In this document: positions 38,504-50,600 of the stretch, in pieces
How positions within the stretch are numbered: the stretch's first letter is position 1
Layout of the letters: each line of letters begins with the position of its first letter
NCBI GenBank assembly: GCA_012295275.1
Contig: CM022665.1
Span: forward strand, 5,001,167-5,065,166
Reading direction: 5' to 3'
DNA length: 64,000 nucleotides
From: Chrysomallon squamiferum
Taxonomy: Eukaryota > Mollusca > Gastropoda > Neomphalida > Peltospiridae
Program-made: the position numbers and the translations under genes
The notes under the pieces: generated by a model
The model's database searches: none
The model's input: the letters and a program-made list of their open reading frames with translations, nothing else
Told to the model about the DNA's origin: nothing

Positions 38504-41500
38504 TTAAAGTATATGAAATCAACAATCGAAAATTTACTTACAATTATTACCACTCTCGTTCTCATATTCTGGCCACTTAAAGCAAAAACAACCAGTTTAA
38601 AGAAAACAGCATAAAACAAAATAGTGAAGATATTCCTGTAATCCAGAACAGATGAAATTACTGGGATGGTACCCATTGTCCAATCACAGCAAAGCCCTGA
38701 AGGATTAAGGAGAAGCCAGGCATTGACCGACAGCAAGTAATTATAGGTCAAATGTCTTGCTGGAAAATCAGAACTTGCAGCTGGATTATCAAATCTGTAA
38801 AATGAGATACATATTTTAATAATTATAAATGCACTATTTAAAATTCTTAGTAAATATTTTACATTAAGAAGATAATATACCACACACTAACATATTCGTC
38901 TCTGTGTACACGTTTATGTGTATGGATGGTTGTATGGGTTTGAGTGTGGGTGTGGGTGGTCATTATGTGCATGTATGCAACAAGGTCATCTCTGTGTGAA
39001 TATATTGGTGGATTAAAAAAATATAATAACTTACGTGGTAAAGTGAGGAAGCTGGGCACCCATAACTTTAATTCTAGCAAAGAGGAGAAACAGTGTACTG
39101 CCGACAAGAAAACCAGCTCGGACCACAGACGTTCTTAACCATGGCAGAGTGTGAGGCTTTCCTCTTAGAATTCCTTTTAGAAAATCCATTATCTCTTTAA
39201 ATGTTGCCTGCAGAGGAGAGAAAATTAAAAACTGATTTGTTATTTTACTCACAAATGCTTTTTTAATTCTTTTTTTTTTTTTTAACAATGCAGTTAGTTA
39301 AACCTGTAAAAATATTTAAGCTAATTATTGATACATGATAATGCTTTGTCCGTATGTATATGATGTATTATTAAGTAATATAATAATTCACATTTTTCTT
39401 ACCCGCTGAGCAATAAAAACTTCATACACACAACACACTCCTATCACAGTGATTCCCTGCTCCTTGCACAGCATAGCAGCAGTTACCAAGCCAACGGTTA
39501 CACAAAGGCTGATCCAGTCTGAAACAAATTCAATAAATCTGCATTTACTGAGCATGTCACAGGAATAAAAATATATTTATGAAATATAATAAATCAAAAT
39601 GAAGGAATTGTTGTGGCAGTATAGTTTCATACTGGAGAACAACCATCCTCTTACATAATTCTAGAAGAGCCATTTACTGCTGTCTTGTTATTTTTGAAAT
39701 CTCAAATTCATTCCTTTTATTTGTTAATTTAGACTGAATGATGGTAATAACAGTTGTCTGGGCTATTATGTAACAAAAATAAATAAATTTTAAAAATGTC
39801 AGAATCATTCAAGCATCTTCCAGAAATCAGGAAAATCCAGAAAATTGGCTATTTTGAATTAGATGCACTTTGTTTTACTTTCTGTAATGACAGTTTGAGT
39901 GAAAATGTGATCATCTCACCATAAATTATTACTTCAGCTTACTGTCATTTTCATTTATTAACATGTCTAAAGGACTGGCAGAAACACAACTTGCTAGTGA
40001 AAATCACTTTTTATACTTGTATTTTTAGAATTTTAATAAAGATCAAAAAGACACTTTTTAGAAGCATATTAAGCAGAATTAAATCTTTATTTTTCATTCT
40101 TCATTTTATATTTTAATTAAAGAAGTAGCCTGTATACAGAAATCCAATTGACCTCCAGTCTCATGTTCACTGGATAAATTTTTCGGTATGTGTATTTAAT
40201 TTATTTCATAAACAGTACATTTGCAGTGCTCATAATGTATTATTTCTTGATGTAACAGGTATTTATTTGCTCATGTTGATTTAAAAACAAATCTTAATTT
40301 TTTTACCAATTTTTGCTCTAAATCCTGTTGACTTTGAGTATGTCATAAATGCTGCAAGAAAGAAGATGGAAGACAACATTTCTGCTCTTCCTACCACTCC
40401 AGTAACCTGAAAATAATGATGATGATGATAATATTAATATTATTAATAATAATAATAATAATAATCATAGTAATAATATTTTAAAAAAGAATTTTTTGAG
40501 TCAACAGTAACAATTCTGACTATTCCTATAATAAAGAAGAATATTAAGATGTTTATTGCTCCTGATCAAACAACGTTAAGTATAAATTTAACATAACAAA
40601 CTGTTACTACAAAATGTATACAAGGTGAACATCTGAAACAGAAAAGTTACTGAAATAAATTAAAATTTGTCTTTTAATAATGTTATTTTTATCACATGCT
40701 AAGTTATGCTAATTATTAGTTTTGTAATAATATTATTCAAAATTATTAAAAAAATAAGATTACAGGTTCTAGTATTGATTCAATCAAAATTACTGAATAC
40801 AACACTTGTTTTGTTTTTTGTTGTTCTTATCAGTGCAGAATTATTATTATTATTTGAAAAATTAATCTAATAATGAACTGCAACACTTGAAATGTTTTGA
40901 AAAAAAATAACAAATAAACTCACTGCTTCAGTATGGACAGGATGCACTGAGAACAAAAAGGCTGCCAGAAAACTTGTTGTGTCAGACATAAACATACAAC
41001 ACATCCTGAAATCAAATGATTTTAAGTTTAAATTTACAAACCATAAACATTTTAAAATTATGTCAAATTAGCTGATCTAAAATTCAATTAAAATGAAAAA
41101 AAAAAAAAAAAAAAAAAAAAAATGAAACAAAATAGTAAAAAAATAATAATAATAAAAATATTTTAATAAATAATAATAAAAATATTTAAAAAAATAAAAA
41201 TGTGACAGTCTTCACAGAATCATGGTTACACTCAGTTTTAAAACACAAAATCAAGTTTTTCATTATATTTAAAATGATGAGAACATCTAAAAATATCTTC
41301 TTTATTTATTCCTAACATGTTTATATATGTTGTAAATGCAACATATCTGTGTGTGTATGTATATATATATTTTTTTATTTCTAATTTTAGATATTTGACC
41401 CATTCTCAAACAGTAAACTCTGAAGTGGAACTCGGTTATTAGAAAATAAGACATCATATAAATATAAAATTTTATGTTAAGGTCAACAGCTAAGTGTGTT

Positions 41501-42643
41501 ATTTATGAAAAATGTATCAAAGATAGTTTGGATCTTTAAAATGATTTTGCCACCTTTAAATTGGTAGTCTGTGTTTTAGATGTTACTAATGATCTAAGAC
41601 ACGTTAGTTTTTGAGTCAAATAATTAAGTAATTAATAGTTACATACATTTGGATTTAGGATGATTAATACATGATCCTATTATAGTCATTTTATTTTCTT
41701 ACATGAATTTGACTATGAAATATTCCATTCACTTTTTATTTGTGAAACAATCCACAAAACCTTCATGAAAACAAAATACTCATATATCCAAGTTGTTTTC
41801 TTGTTTTTTTAATTTTGTTATTAGACTTAATATTTTAGACAAAAAAAAAAAATGTTGTATCAACAAATAAAAGTGAAAAAGGGAATTTTTGTCATTATCC
41901 CTTCAAAAACATAATGTTTAAAAAATAACAGTTCTAACATATATTGGAAAAAACACAAAGCATTCAGTCAAAAGAAAAAACATAAGTACAGGCAAAAAAA
42001 CCTGAATATTAGAAAATTGCTGACAGTAGTCAAAACGTGCAGCTATATTCTGATCTACATCAGGGAGAGCTGTTCTGTCTAACTCCTTCTTCTTTCTTTC
42101 ATACATATTTCTTTCAGTGGGGCCTGGATGATGACAAAGGGCTCTCATCTCACATCTTTCACCATTGGCCATCCTGTGTTCTGTCTGTCCTATGTCTGTA
42201 TGTTCAACTTGCGATATAACAAAACAAAAACTGCCAACAGCTGGAGCACTGTCAGGATGGACAAGGTGTTAACTGTTCAGCTGTGAAGAAGGTGGTGATG
42301 GTGGCAGTGTCTCTTCACTCACTGTTGTTTTTGTGACATGGTAAGCACTATCAAAATGTAATTGGCTACCAGATGCTCAGCTCTCAGGTCTCTGCAGATT
42401 GCTGTCTTTTATCAAGTCATAATCACAAGGCTTTGCATCTTCTCAGCAATGGCCAATCTCTTTCACAATGGATGCTTTGAAGAAAGCAACAAAACAATTC
42501 TGCTGCAGCAATAATTTGCCAAAAGCCCATGAATAATGCTTACTTTGTTGCAGCAAGCATTTCTGCTCCAAATATTTTTTTCAATGCCTTGTACAGTGTC
42601 ATTTAAATAATCATCACTGAGAAATATAAACATGCCAAAATTT

Positions 42644-42690
<47 letters not shown>

Positions 42691-43706
42691 CTAATATATT
42701 TAACCTGTATTAAAACAGTTCAGTGCACTTGACAAACTGTTTTATTTTTCTTCTCATTAATTACTACGTCAAACATCATCTGACTGTATTTATGAGGTTA
42801 GATTCATGTCCTGTATTAATTTTTTTATTAAAATGCAATCAGCAGTTCAGTGTACTTACTTCATGAACATAACACAGACCACAGAATGTAGTAACATGTT
42901 GACCAGGTGATATGACATTGGCTCCAGTTCACTGATAGCGAAGTTTAATCGAAATGTCAGGACGCAAAGAGGTCGATAAGATTTGTGGCTTCTCTCCTGA
43001 ACAAAATATTTACAAGTTAAAACATTCATTTCCTTCTGCATTTTTAAAATATAAATTTCTAAATATTAATTCATAATTTCAGATTCATTGTGTAGGAAAC
43101 ATAAACATAACACAAGCACAAATCAGAGATCAGAAAATATTTCAACAAGTTAAGATTAAGAAAGAGTTAAGTTTATGAATTCAAAAATTCTTTGTTACAA
43201 GTTACAATATTCATTTCCTTCTGTATTTTTAAAAGTTTTTTGTATTTTGAGATTTATGGAGCATAAAATATTTAAACATATTACTAGCACAAATAAGTGA
43301 TTAGAAAATACTTTGGCAAGTTGAGATTAATTCAATTTTGAATTTTTAAAAATAATAGCAATTTAAATAAAAATAATTTGTTTTAAATAATAATAAAAAT
43401 GAAATAAAATTTAACACATTCATAAATATTCTGAAGTATTCTGAATTTTGTTTATTAAATATACTAGTCATATAAAAACATGCAACATGTAGTAGTAATG
43501 ATAATAAATAAATAATAAACCTTTTCCATAGGTGTTCCCCAGAAATCATTCCAAAACAGTTTTGAAACTGGTTGGATAGGTCTCAAATCTTTGTTGTCAA
43601 TAACTGCAGACACATCATCAAACACAAAACCACACTCCAATGAGTTGTAGTAACAAATACTGACCACTAACACCAGTATTGTTGAGTACATACTGAACCA
43701 ATCCAT
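31067..43706 (-). CDS. TMTC3: Protein O-mannosyl-transferase TMTC3 (20 exons, 855 aa)
   Basis: Coding exons in transcript order: 43706-43521, 42996-42860, 41005-40924, 40406-40307, 39518-39403, 39207-39035, 38794-38542, 38217-38066, 37715-37632, 37082-36945, 36243-36119, 35684-35581, 35388-35306, 34874-34802, 34644-34558, 33830-33757, 33289-33169, 32436-32332, 31772-31689, 31357-31067. These give 2568 nt in one frame. The N-terminal half (about residues 1-427) is a multi-spanning GT-C type membrane domain. The acidic pair of the first luminal loop is kept ([11 protein letters not shown]30-D31), as are [24 protein letters not shown] and [18 protein letters not shown]. The C-terminal half is a run of TPRs, beginning near [17 protein letters not shown]1-4 act in the ER and transfer O-linked mannose to cadherin-type domains. 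The protein is about 60 residues shorter than human TMTC3, mainly in the C-terminal tail after LNIVRNKI. Confidence 0.96.
32100..32230 (+). mobile_element. Possible SINE fragment in TMTC3 intron
   Basis: GGTTCAAATCT at 32169-32179 matches a Pol III B-box, and the segment is less AT-rich than its surroundings. No clear A-box was found, so this is only a weak candidate. Confidence 0.25.
33928..33987. repeat. 30-bp tandem duplication
   Basis: TTATGATTGTGCTTTCAAAT followed by A(A/C)TTATGA occurs twice in direct succession in a TMTC3 intron. Only a few positions differ, so the duplication is fairly recent. Confidence 0.85.
35130..35275 (-). mobile_element. Possible tRNA-derived SINE in TMTC3 intron
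   Basis: On the minus strand, GGTTCAATCC (35205-35196) is a good B-box within AGTCACAGGTTCAATCCTCT. The upstream part (about 35275-35225) has tRNA-like composition but only a weak A-box. The surrounding intron is much more AT-rich. Element limits are approximate. Confidence 0.4.
38354..38503. repeat. (AAAT/GAAT)n and (AAT)n microsatellite
   Basis: AAAT and GAAT tetranucleotide units run into about 15 AAT units, ending about 40 bp from the donor side of TMTC3 exon 7 (38542). Confidence 0.95.
42000..42580 (-). pseudogene. Degenerate coding-like segment in TMTC3 intron 2 (possible processed pseudogene)
   Basis: In one minus-strand frame, about 190 codons read as protein-like sequence, broken only by three stops at 42445-42443, 42379-42377 and 42271-42269. 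The last open stretch starts at ATG 42172 and includes [20 protein letters not shown]. The upstream part includes [17 protein letters not shown] and [12 protein letters not shown]. The segment is visibly less AT-rich than the introns around it. It has no splice sites that would join it usefully to TMTC3. I do not recognise the parent protein; an exonised or decayed transposon gene is an alternative. Confidence 0.45.
42647..42686. repeat. (TA)n microsatellite
   Basis: About 20 TA units in intron 2 of TMTC3, just beyond the pseudogene-like segment. Confidence 0.95.
43011..43340. repeat. Diverged direct tandem duplication upstream of TMTC3 exon 2
   Basis: The segments at about 43011-43166 and 43196-43340 share the same order of blocks: TACAAGTTA, ATTCATTTCCTTCTG, AGCACAAAT, AGAAAATA and CAAGTT. 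Substitutions and small indels separate the copies. The first copy begins only about 15 bp from the exon 2 acceptor on the transcript's upstream side, so it overlaps the likely branch-point region. Confidence 0.65.
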
Positions 43707-44530
43707 GGTCAAAATTTTCAGTCATCACCCACCAATATATACAAATCTACAATTAATTTAAAAAAAGTATTTGTTACCAAAATTTCTTCCGTACATTATA
43801 GTATTTATACTCAGCTTATTTATACTGTATACAGTGTACACTAGTAATAGTACTGAATAGAGTGACAGTGCATGTACATTATTCAGATAGTTTTTATGTA
43901 TAATGCATCTATACATTACATTTGTTATTAGGTAATTACTTTTAAAATTATAAACGAATTATTTATTGAATGTACTTTCAAACTTTCAATTTAGCACCAT
44001 TTCCCGGCAAACTTGATATTTAACCCTAAATATCCTATTAGCTACAGAGATCTGAATGAAAATTATTAATAATATTTATATATTCACTTTAATATTTATG
44101 CACAATGGGAACTTGTAGAAAATTATTACATTTAAAATTGTAACAGATTTCGTGTTTCAACACATTAATAGGGCGCTGCCATGATTTTTGTTATTATGGT
44201 AATTTCCTCCGTATTCCATTTATTTTCTCCCTAATCACAAGTGAGGCAATTCATGTCCTTTTCTGTCAGTTCTAATAACTCTTTATGTATAAAATATGGA
44301 TTAAATACTATACATTTTACAGTTTCCTTTAAAAGTTCCAATGTATATTCCATGATTAAAACATAAAATTGCAAACAATAAATTAATTAATAGTTGAGTA
44401 AACTATTAAAGATAATATTATATCAGTGAGACACATTATATTTTAATCTTTTCTTTAAAATATTAAATAAGATTACTCGTACAAATTACAAATATCGTTG
44501 TTCAAAACGACACACACACAGTGACACACG

Positions 44531-44587
<57 letters not shown>

Positions 44588-47500
44588 TCGTTTAGGTAGA
44601 GCGCGAAATGAAAAAGAAGAATTTTCAACAAAAATAAATCGAAATGGAAGCCATCAAAGTACTAGTAGTTAATGATACATTATAATTAATTATTTCATGT
44701 TATGGTAAGTAAGCATATGATTTTTATTAATTTTTGCTAATATTTACGTATTAAAATAATGAAATATTTAAAGACAACCGAATGCTAGTGAAGTCATAAT
44801 ATAATTTAACTAAATCTTTTGTCACTTTAGACTATTGCAACGAATGAGAACGATTAGAAGTCGTCGCATCTAGGTAGTAGGTGACTAGGTCTAACTCTAA
44901 GATCAAGTGAACAGTATTAATTATTATGACAAAATAATAATAAAACAACTTGGTCAACACAGAGAAAGAAATCCAATTCTATATGAAAGTAATAATTAAT
45001 GTAATTTATGTATCAAGTATACTGACTCGGTGACTGGTGTATTGTAATTTTCAGTGGCTATTAAATAAATATTAAATAATAAATATACCATTAATTTTTT
45101 TTTTAATTGTTCTAATGTGTAACATCAGACAATAGATTTGAGTTTGGCTCATTTGTTAAACATATTATTGAATGAATGGTCTCTGGATAAAGTTGTGCAG
45201 ATTAGATGCAGATTAACAAGATAATCATATTTGATATTCAAAGAAAATCAAAATGGCAACAAAAATTATATGTCACTTACCTAAACAGAGATTTGCATTC
45301 ACTTTTTATTATTAACATTGCATAAGGCAGCTTAATAAATTCTTAATTTTTAGGAAAATACGATGGAACAATAATGATAATACATGTATGTATAATAATA
45401 ATGTGATATAGATCATATACATTAATTTGAAATTCATATTCTATTAATCTGAATGAAGTTAAGGAACTCAGATTGTTGATAACAATGATAAACATTAAAA
45501 TCTTAAGACTTTTAATAAAATTATGTATTCTTGTATTCTCATTATAACTTTAGTTGTTCTAATAAGTTTATTCGGTTGATAGGCTGTGATTAATTGACAC
45601 ATTTAAAGAATTAATAAACTTTAAAGATCACACTGAATTCACAGTCATTCAATACATGTTAATAACTATTTATATAAGCAAAAAGTAGTTTCCATTAGTT
45701 TATCTTTCCTTCAACTTTTTAAAATTTTATTTCTTTGTGTGTGTGTATGTACATATATATATATGTAACATAATAGTTACTTACCTAGTCAGTTTCTATA
45801 TAAAGTTATTTTAGTTAAAATATCATTAGGATAATTTTTAGTTTTAGCCGCTGATTCCATTTTAGCTTAATATCAGAACAATACCTACATACATGTTGGG
45901 TTTTTGGGGGGGGTTTCACACACACACATTTTGAAAATTATTATAATGTAAAAACTTATATTTTGAAAAACACACATAACTGTTAATTAACTTACTCTAA
46001 ATTTAATTATCTTTGTTATTGTTCATTCTTTAATTTTGGTTCAGAGATAATAAAAATATATTTACAAAATAAAAATAAAAATGTTAAAGCTTACATTTGT
46101 TTAAATAACAAAAACATCACAAATAAAAAATTAAAACCTTTATTTTAATGAAATTTGAAATTAAATTTCATTCTTTCAATGAATACATTAATTTACAATT
46201 TAGGTTATTTATTTAATAAATATAATGAATAATTACATACACTTGTATGTACCTAATCCATACTCATAAACTGATAAAGATAATTGCTAATTTATTATTT
46301 ACTTTTTACCTTAACTTGTTCGTTTCACTGAAGAGTCAAACAAAATTTTCAGTAAGGAGCTATTGAAAATAGCTACAATAGTAAGTTACTAACTTAAATT
46401 CTAATTTTAGAAATACTTTATACAGGTGTGTAGTAGTAGCAAAACATACTTACATGCGATTTCAGTTAATAACAATTTCAGAATTTCATTTGTGTGGCCT
46501 GTGTTAAGCAGACAGAAGAAGGAATTCGTTTATTAAATCTGTTTCATTGTTGAACCACCTGACAGGCTAGATTGACAGGCTGTGCTCACAAACTCACCCA
46601 CATTAACTTTGTTTTCAAGCATTCCTGAATACATGAATTATGTCCTCCTTTGTTTCATGTATTGTCTGTAATAAATTATTGTTTTTTGTTTACATCAAAT
46701 GTTTTCACAACTCAGAACCAGGTTATTTTCATCATTTCTAAAACATTGAATATGTATGTATATTCATCTTTTTCAATGATCAGTTTATGTATTCTTTTAT
46801 TCTTCAATATTTTCTTTCATCATTTTTTTTTTCTCTGAATTGTTTTATTTATTTATTTCAATTTTTATCATTTTTATTCTTCTGCCAAAACATAACCTTG
46901 TAAAAACTTTATATTTATATGTCCTTGTTTATTTATATTTTGCAAAAAAAGTATACTCTTTTTATTAAAGAGCAGTATTACTTTTATTCAAATATGTTAG
47001 TTATGTATACAAATAGTTGACTCATGTTAACAACTGACAGGTTTATCATGTATAATTTAAAATTAATTTAATTTTTTACAGGACATCTGATCCTTTCTGG
47101 AATATATTAAAAGAAATATATTTGTTTATTATTATTAAATTATTTTATTATTATTTATTATTATTTTTTTAATATATAATTTTGATTTTGAATTTCTTAA
47201 AGACAAATATTAAAAGTTTGAAAAAAAATACTTTTTCACAACTATTATTTTATTTTATTATTTTTTTTTTCTTCTTCTACTTATACAAATTCATAAAATC
47301 TTGCATAAATCCACTAGTAAGAAAAAGCCTTGGCTGAGAATGAGTGCATAGTTATGATCAGCTATGATGAAGAATCAAATTTCTGGATACCTGTTTAAGG
47401 CTTCAGGTTATAAATATATTATTAAGTAAAATTATAGTAATTTTAATATAAATTATTTGCAAGCATTATCACTTTATTTCTGAATACATACAGAAAGACT

Positions 47501-47645
47501 AAAATACATTATTATTTAAGATGTCAGTGCAGATATGTAATAAATTCTAAAGTTCTATTAAAATTGATTTAAAAGTTAAAAATAATAGTAAACATATTTT
47601 TTATTTTATTTTTCTCTCTCTTATTTCAGACATTTTGATCCAAAA
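43707..47645. other. Divergent intergenic region between TMTC3 and TFIP11
   Basis: AT-rich, with (CA)n at 44511-44584. It must contain the promoters of both divergent genes. TFIP11's first coding exon has an acceptor at 47629, so an upstream non-coding exon exists. A strong donor (ATG|GTAAGT after 44704) following GC-richer sequence from about 44590 is the best candidate. From 44705 to 47629 would then be TFIP11 intron. No other gene is seen. Confidence 0.5.
44511..44584. repeat. (CA)n microsatellite
   Basis: About 35 CA units with a few substitutions at the left end, between the divergent TMTC3 and TFIP11 genes. Confidence 0.95.
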
Positions 47646-50600
47646 ATGTCATCTCCAGAAGTTGAAAGATTTGAAATATCAGAACATGACCTAGAAGATA
47701 TATACAATCCAGGACAGAGACAGTTTAAACAAACCAAGAATCAAGCAACATATGGTAATATTGTATATATATATTATAAAGATTGCCAAAGAGTTTTTAA
47801 TTCTCCTTCGTAAAATTCAGATTCTTTTCTCACAGTTTCAGCCTTGTAAATATTACAAGTAAAAATATTTTTGAAAATGCCAAGGTCAACATTTCAAATT
47901 TTTTATTATATTTCATGTGCATACCCTTCATTTCATTCTCTAAAAAATATATACAGTAAATACTAACATACACTTGATGTGTATTACAGATGCATACACA
48001 GAATACATATACACACAAGTAAACACAACAGTCTTTCTGTTCTTAAGCAATAAAATGATGAAAGATATATTAATGCACATATATAATCGTCAGATTTTAG
48101 AAAATAGTATGTACTTTGGGTTTTTCTCAGTTTTCGAAATAAATTTAAGGGTTTTTTGTTTTGTTTTTTAAATCTTAGGTATTTGGGCTGACCGTGACAG
48201 CGATGAAGAAGAGAGACCAGGTTTTGGAGGTCATTCACGGAAGAAAGATTACATAAATCCTGTCAACTTTGTCAGTGGTGGTTTCAAAGAGGAAGAGAAG
48301 CTGACCGCAGACAAGGAAAAGGAAGCAGTAAGTCATTTTTGTCATTGTCATCATTATTATTATTATTTTTATTAATTTCATAAGCATTATTTTTATCATT
48401 ATTATCGTTTTATTTTCATTATTACTGAATATTTCATTTTATTTTATTATTTTGTTTCATTAGGTAATTTTTTGTATTATATTTAAAAGTTGGATTAACA
48501 GTTAAACCCATTTGTGTTACCTGTGTATTAATTGCATTCTTTTGGGAAGAAAATAATTTTTTTATTTTTTTTATTTTTTATTTTTTATTTTTCTTTTATT
48601 GAAAGTATTAAATACATCATTAATTTAAGAAATATTCCAATACCTAACAATAAAATTCCTTTTTTTTAAATTATATTAATTTTTTTTATTGATTTTATTA
48701 GGTTTTTTTGCAGAATTCTGATACAGCTGTTATCATTCCACCCAAAGCAAAAGGTGGTAAACCTTTTCAGCAAAGTAATCAGATTAAAAAGACTAAAACA
48801 GAAACACCACATTACCTGAAGGGACACCATGAAGACAAGTATGTTATTCAGTTTTATTCATATACTCCTAAAAACTAATGACTGTTTAGTCACGTTTTAA
48901 TACATTTTTCATTTTAACTGTTGTGTTCCTTATGTAATTATAAAATGAGAAATGAAACATTCTGTCACTATTTGTTGATTTTAGAAAAATTAATAGAATC
49001 CATTGCAAAATTAAAATATTCTGTAATGATGCTGGTAATGTTTTCAGTAACATATTTCAAAATTTGCTGCAGCTAGAAATTTTGTTCTTTATAAATAAAT
49101 AAATTTCATGTTGGTAAATATTTTCTTTTATTTCTATATTGGGGTTTTATTTTTTTATTTTTTTTATTTTTTCAGAGAGTTTGGAAAATGGGAAAAACAT
49201 ACAAGAGGCATTGGACAGCTTCTTCTGCAAAAGGTAATGAGAATTAAACATTTTAAATTTTTATTGTGGATGAATATTAAAATTCTATAGACATGTTTGC
49301 TTGAGCTTCTTGAAAGTTTGTCAGTTATAAGGTTTTCATAATTTTGTAATTTTTGTTGCACACATATACAGCAGTTCTGTTTCCTTTCAGTTTTAATAGA
49401 TTTACATGTGTTGATATCTTTCATTATTTAAAGTAAAGTAAAATAAAATAAATAAATGATAATTCCTTTTGATCTTTATAGTAATTTTATTTGTTTTCAT
49501 GCAGAATACTTGGTAAAAAAACAAATCACTGCATTAAGCCTGAATTTAGCATTTTCATTTTTCTTTTTTTTTTTATTGTTTTTTTTTTTAAACTAAAACA
49601 AACTGAAAAATCACAGCAGATATTTAACTTTAATTTATTATTGTTATTACTATTATTTATACTATTATTATTATCATTTTTATTATTATTATTATTAAAT
49701 GGTAAACACTACTTTGTTGTTACTGTTTTAATTTTCTAAATTTACAGATGGGTTACAAGCCAGGAGAAGGTCTTGGATCTAAAGGTCAGGGGATAATTAA
49801 ACCAGTAGAAGCCTACAAGCGGCGAGGAAAAGGCACTATTGGTTTCCATGGATCTGAGAGAACAGAACGTTCCCTTCAAGATTTTCCAGTGGCTGATTCA
49901 GATGAAGAAGAAGAGAAAGAGTTTCAGAAACAGCTGCAGCAGTGGAAGAGACAACCTGAGGTAGACTGATACTTATTTTCTTAATTATCATTTATCCAGC
50001 AAAGCAGGAGACAGTAGAGCTCCATGGTTAAAGCAAATACATGAGGCGAGATAGCTATTCTAACCTGTATATATTTTCCTGAATGTAGCATTTTCAGTGA
50101 TAGTATTGATAGGCGACTTCTCATACATCGACAGTGCCACTGGTTACACTAATTCTTAGTCGTTATCAGTAGAAATTTGTCAATAACATGATCTACACTC
50201 TAGCATGATAACATTATATTGCATCTAGATATTGAAATAATATGTATATTTGAATTATGATTGAACTATATCGTTAGTAAAAAATACTGCAGTAGGCTAA
50301 GACTGTTAATCATAGCTACATGATGACAAACCTGATTAGTTGTAAAGTCATTGATAAAAGACCACTGAATGTTTATTGACAGTTCCAAGGGGCTAACATC
50401 CTTTGCATTTTCTTTAAAAATGATAAATGGTTTGTAAGCCGTTTTGCAAATAATCTCTTCTTATACTAGTTTTAAAATTGCTGGTTAGATGTAAAATATT
50501 AATTGAACCTTTTCAAATCTGAATTTCAGTCTCAAAAACAAAAGCCAAAATATGTTTACAAGACGGCAAAAGAAGTGATTGACTCTGGAATTGGAAGAAA

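Noticed and set aside
38320-38883. 187-codon minus-strand frame as a single exon
   Set aside because: Only 38794-38542 matches TMTC3 and has splice sites; the remainder translates a microsatellite and intron sequence.
41918-42172. 84-aa minus-strand protein as an intact small gene
   Set aside because: The same frame continues upstream through three stop codons with protein-like sequence, so it is treated as part of a degenerate segment; its 3' end is AT-rich hydrophobic filler.
48701-48713. Upstream alternative acceptor (TTATTAG) for TFIP11 exon 3
   Set aside because: It would keep frame and add four codons, but the T-rich run lies between it and the second AG, so the acceptor at 48713 is the better polypyrimidine-linked site; rare use cannot be excluded.
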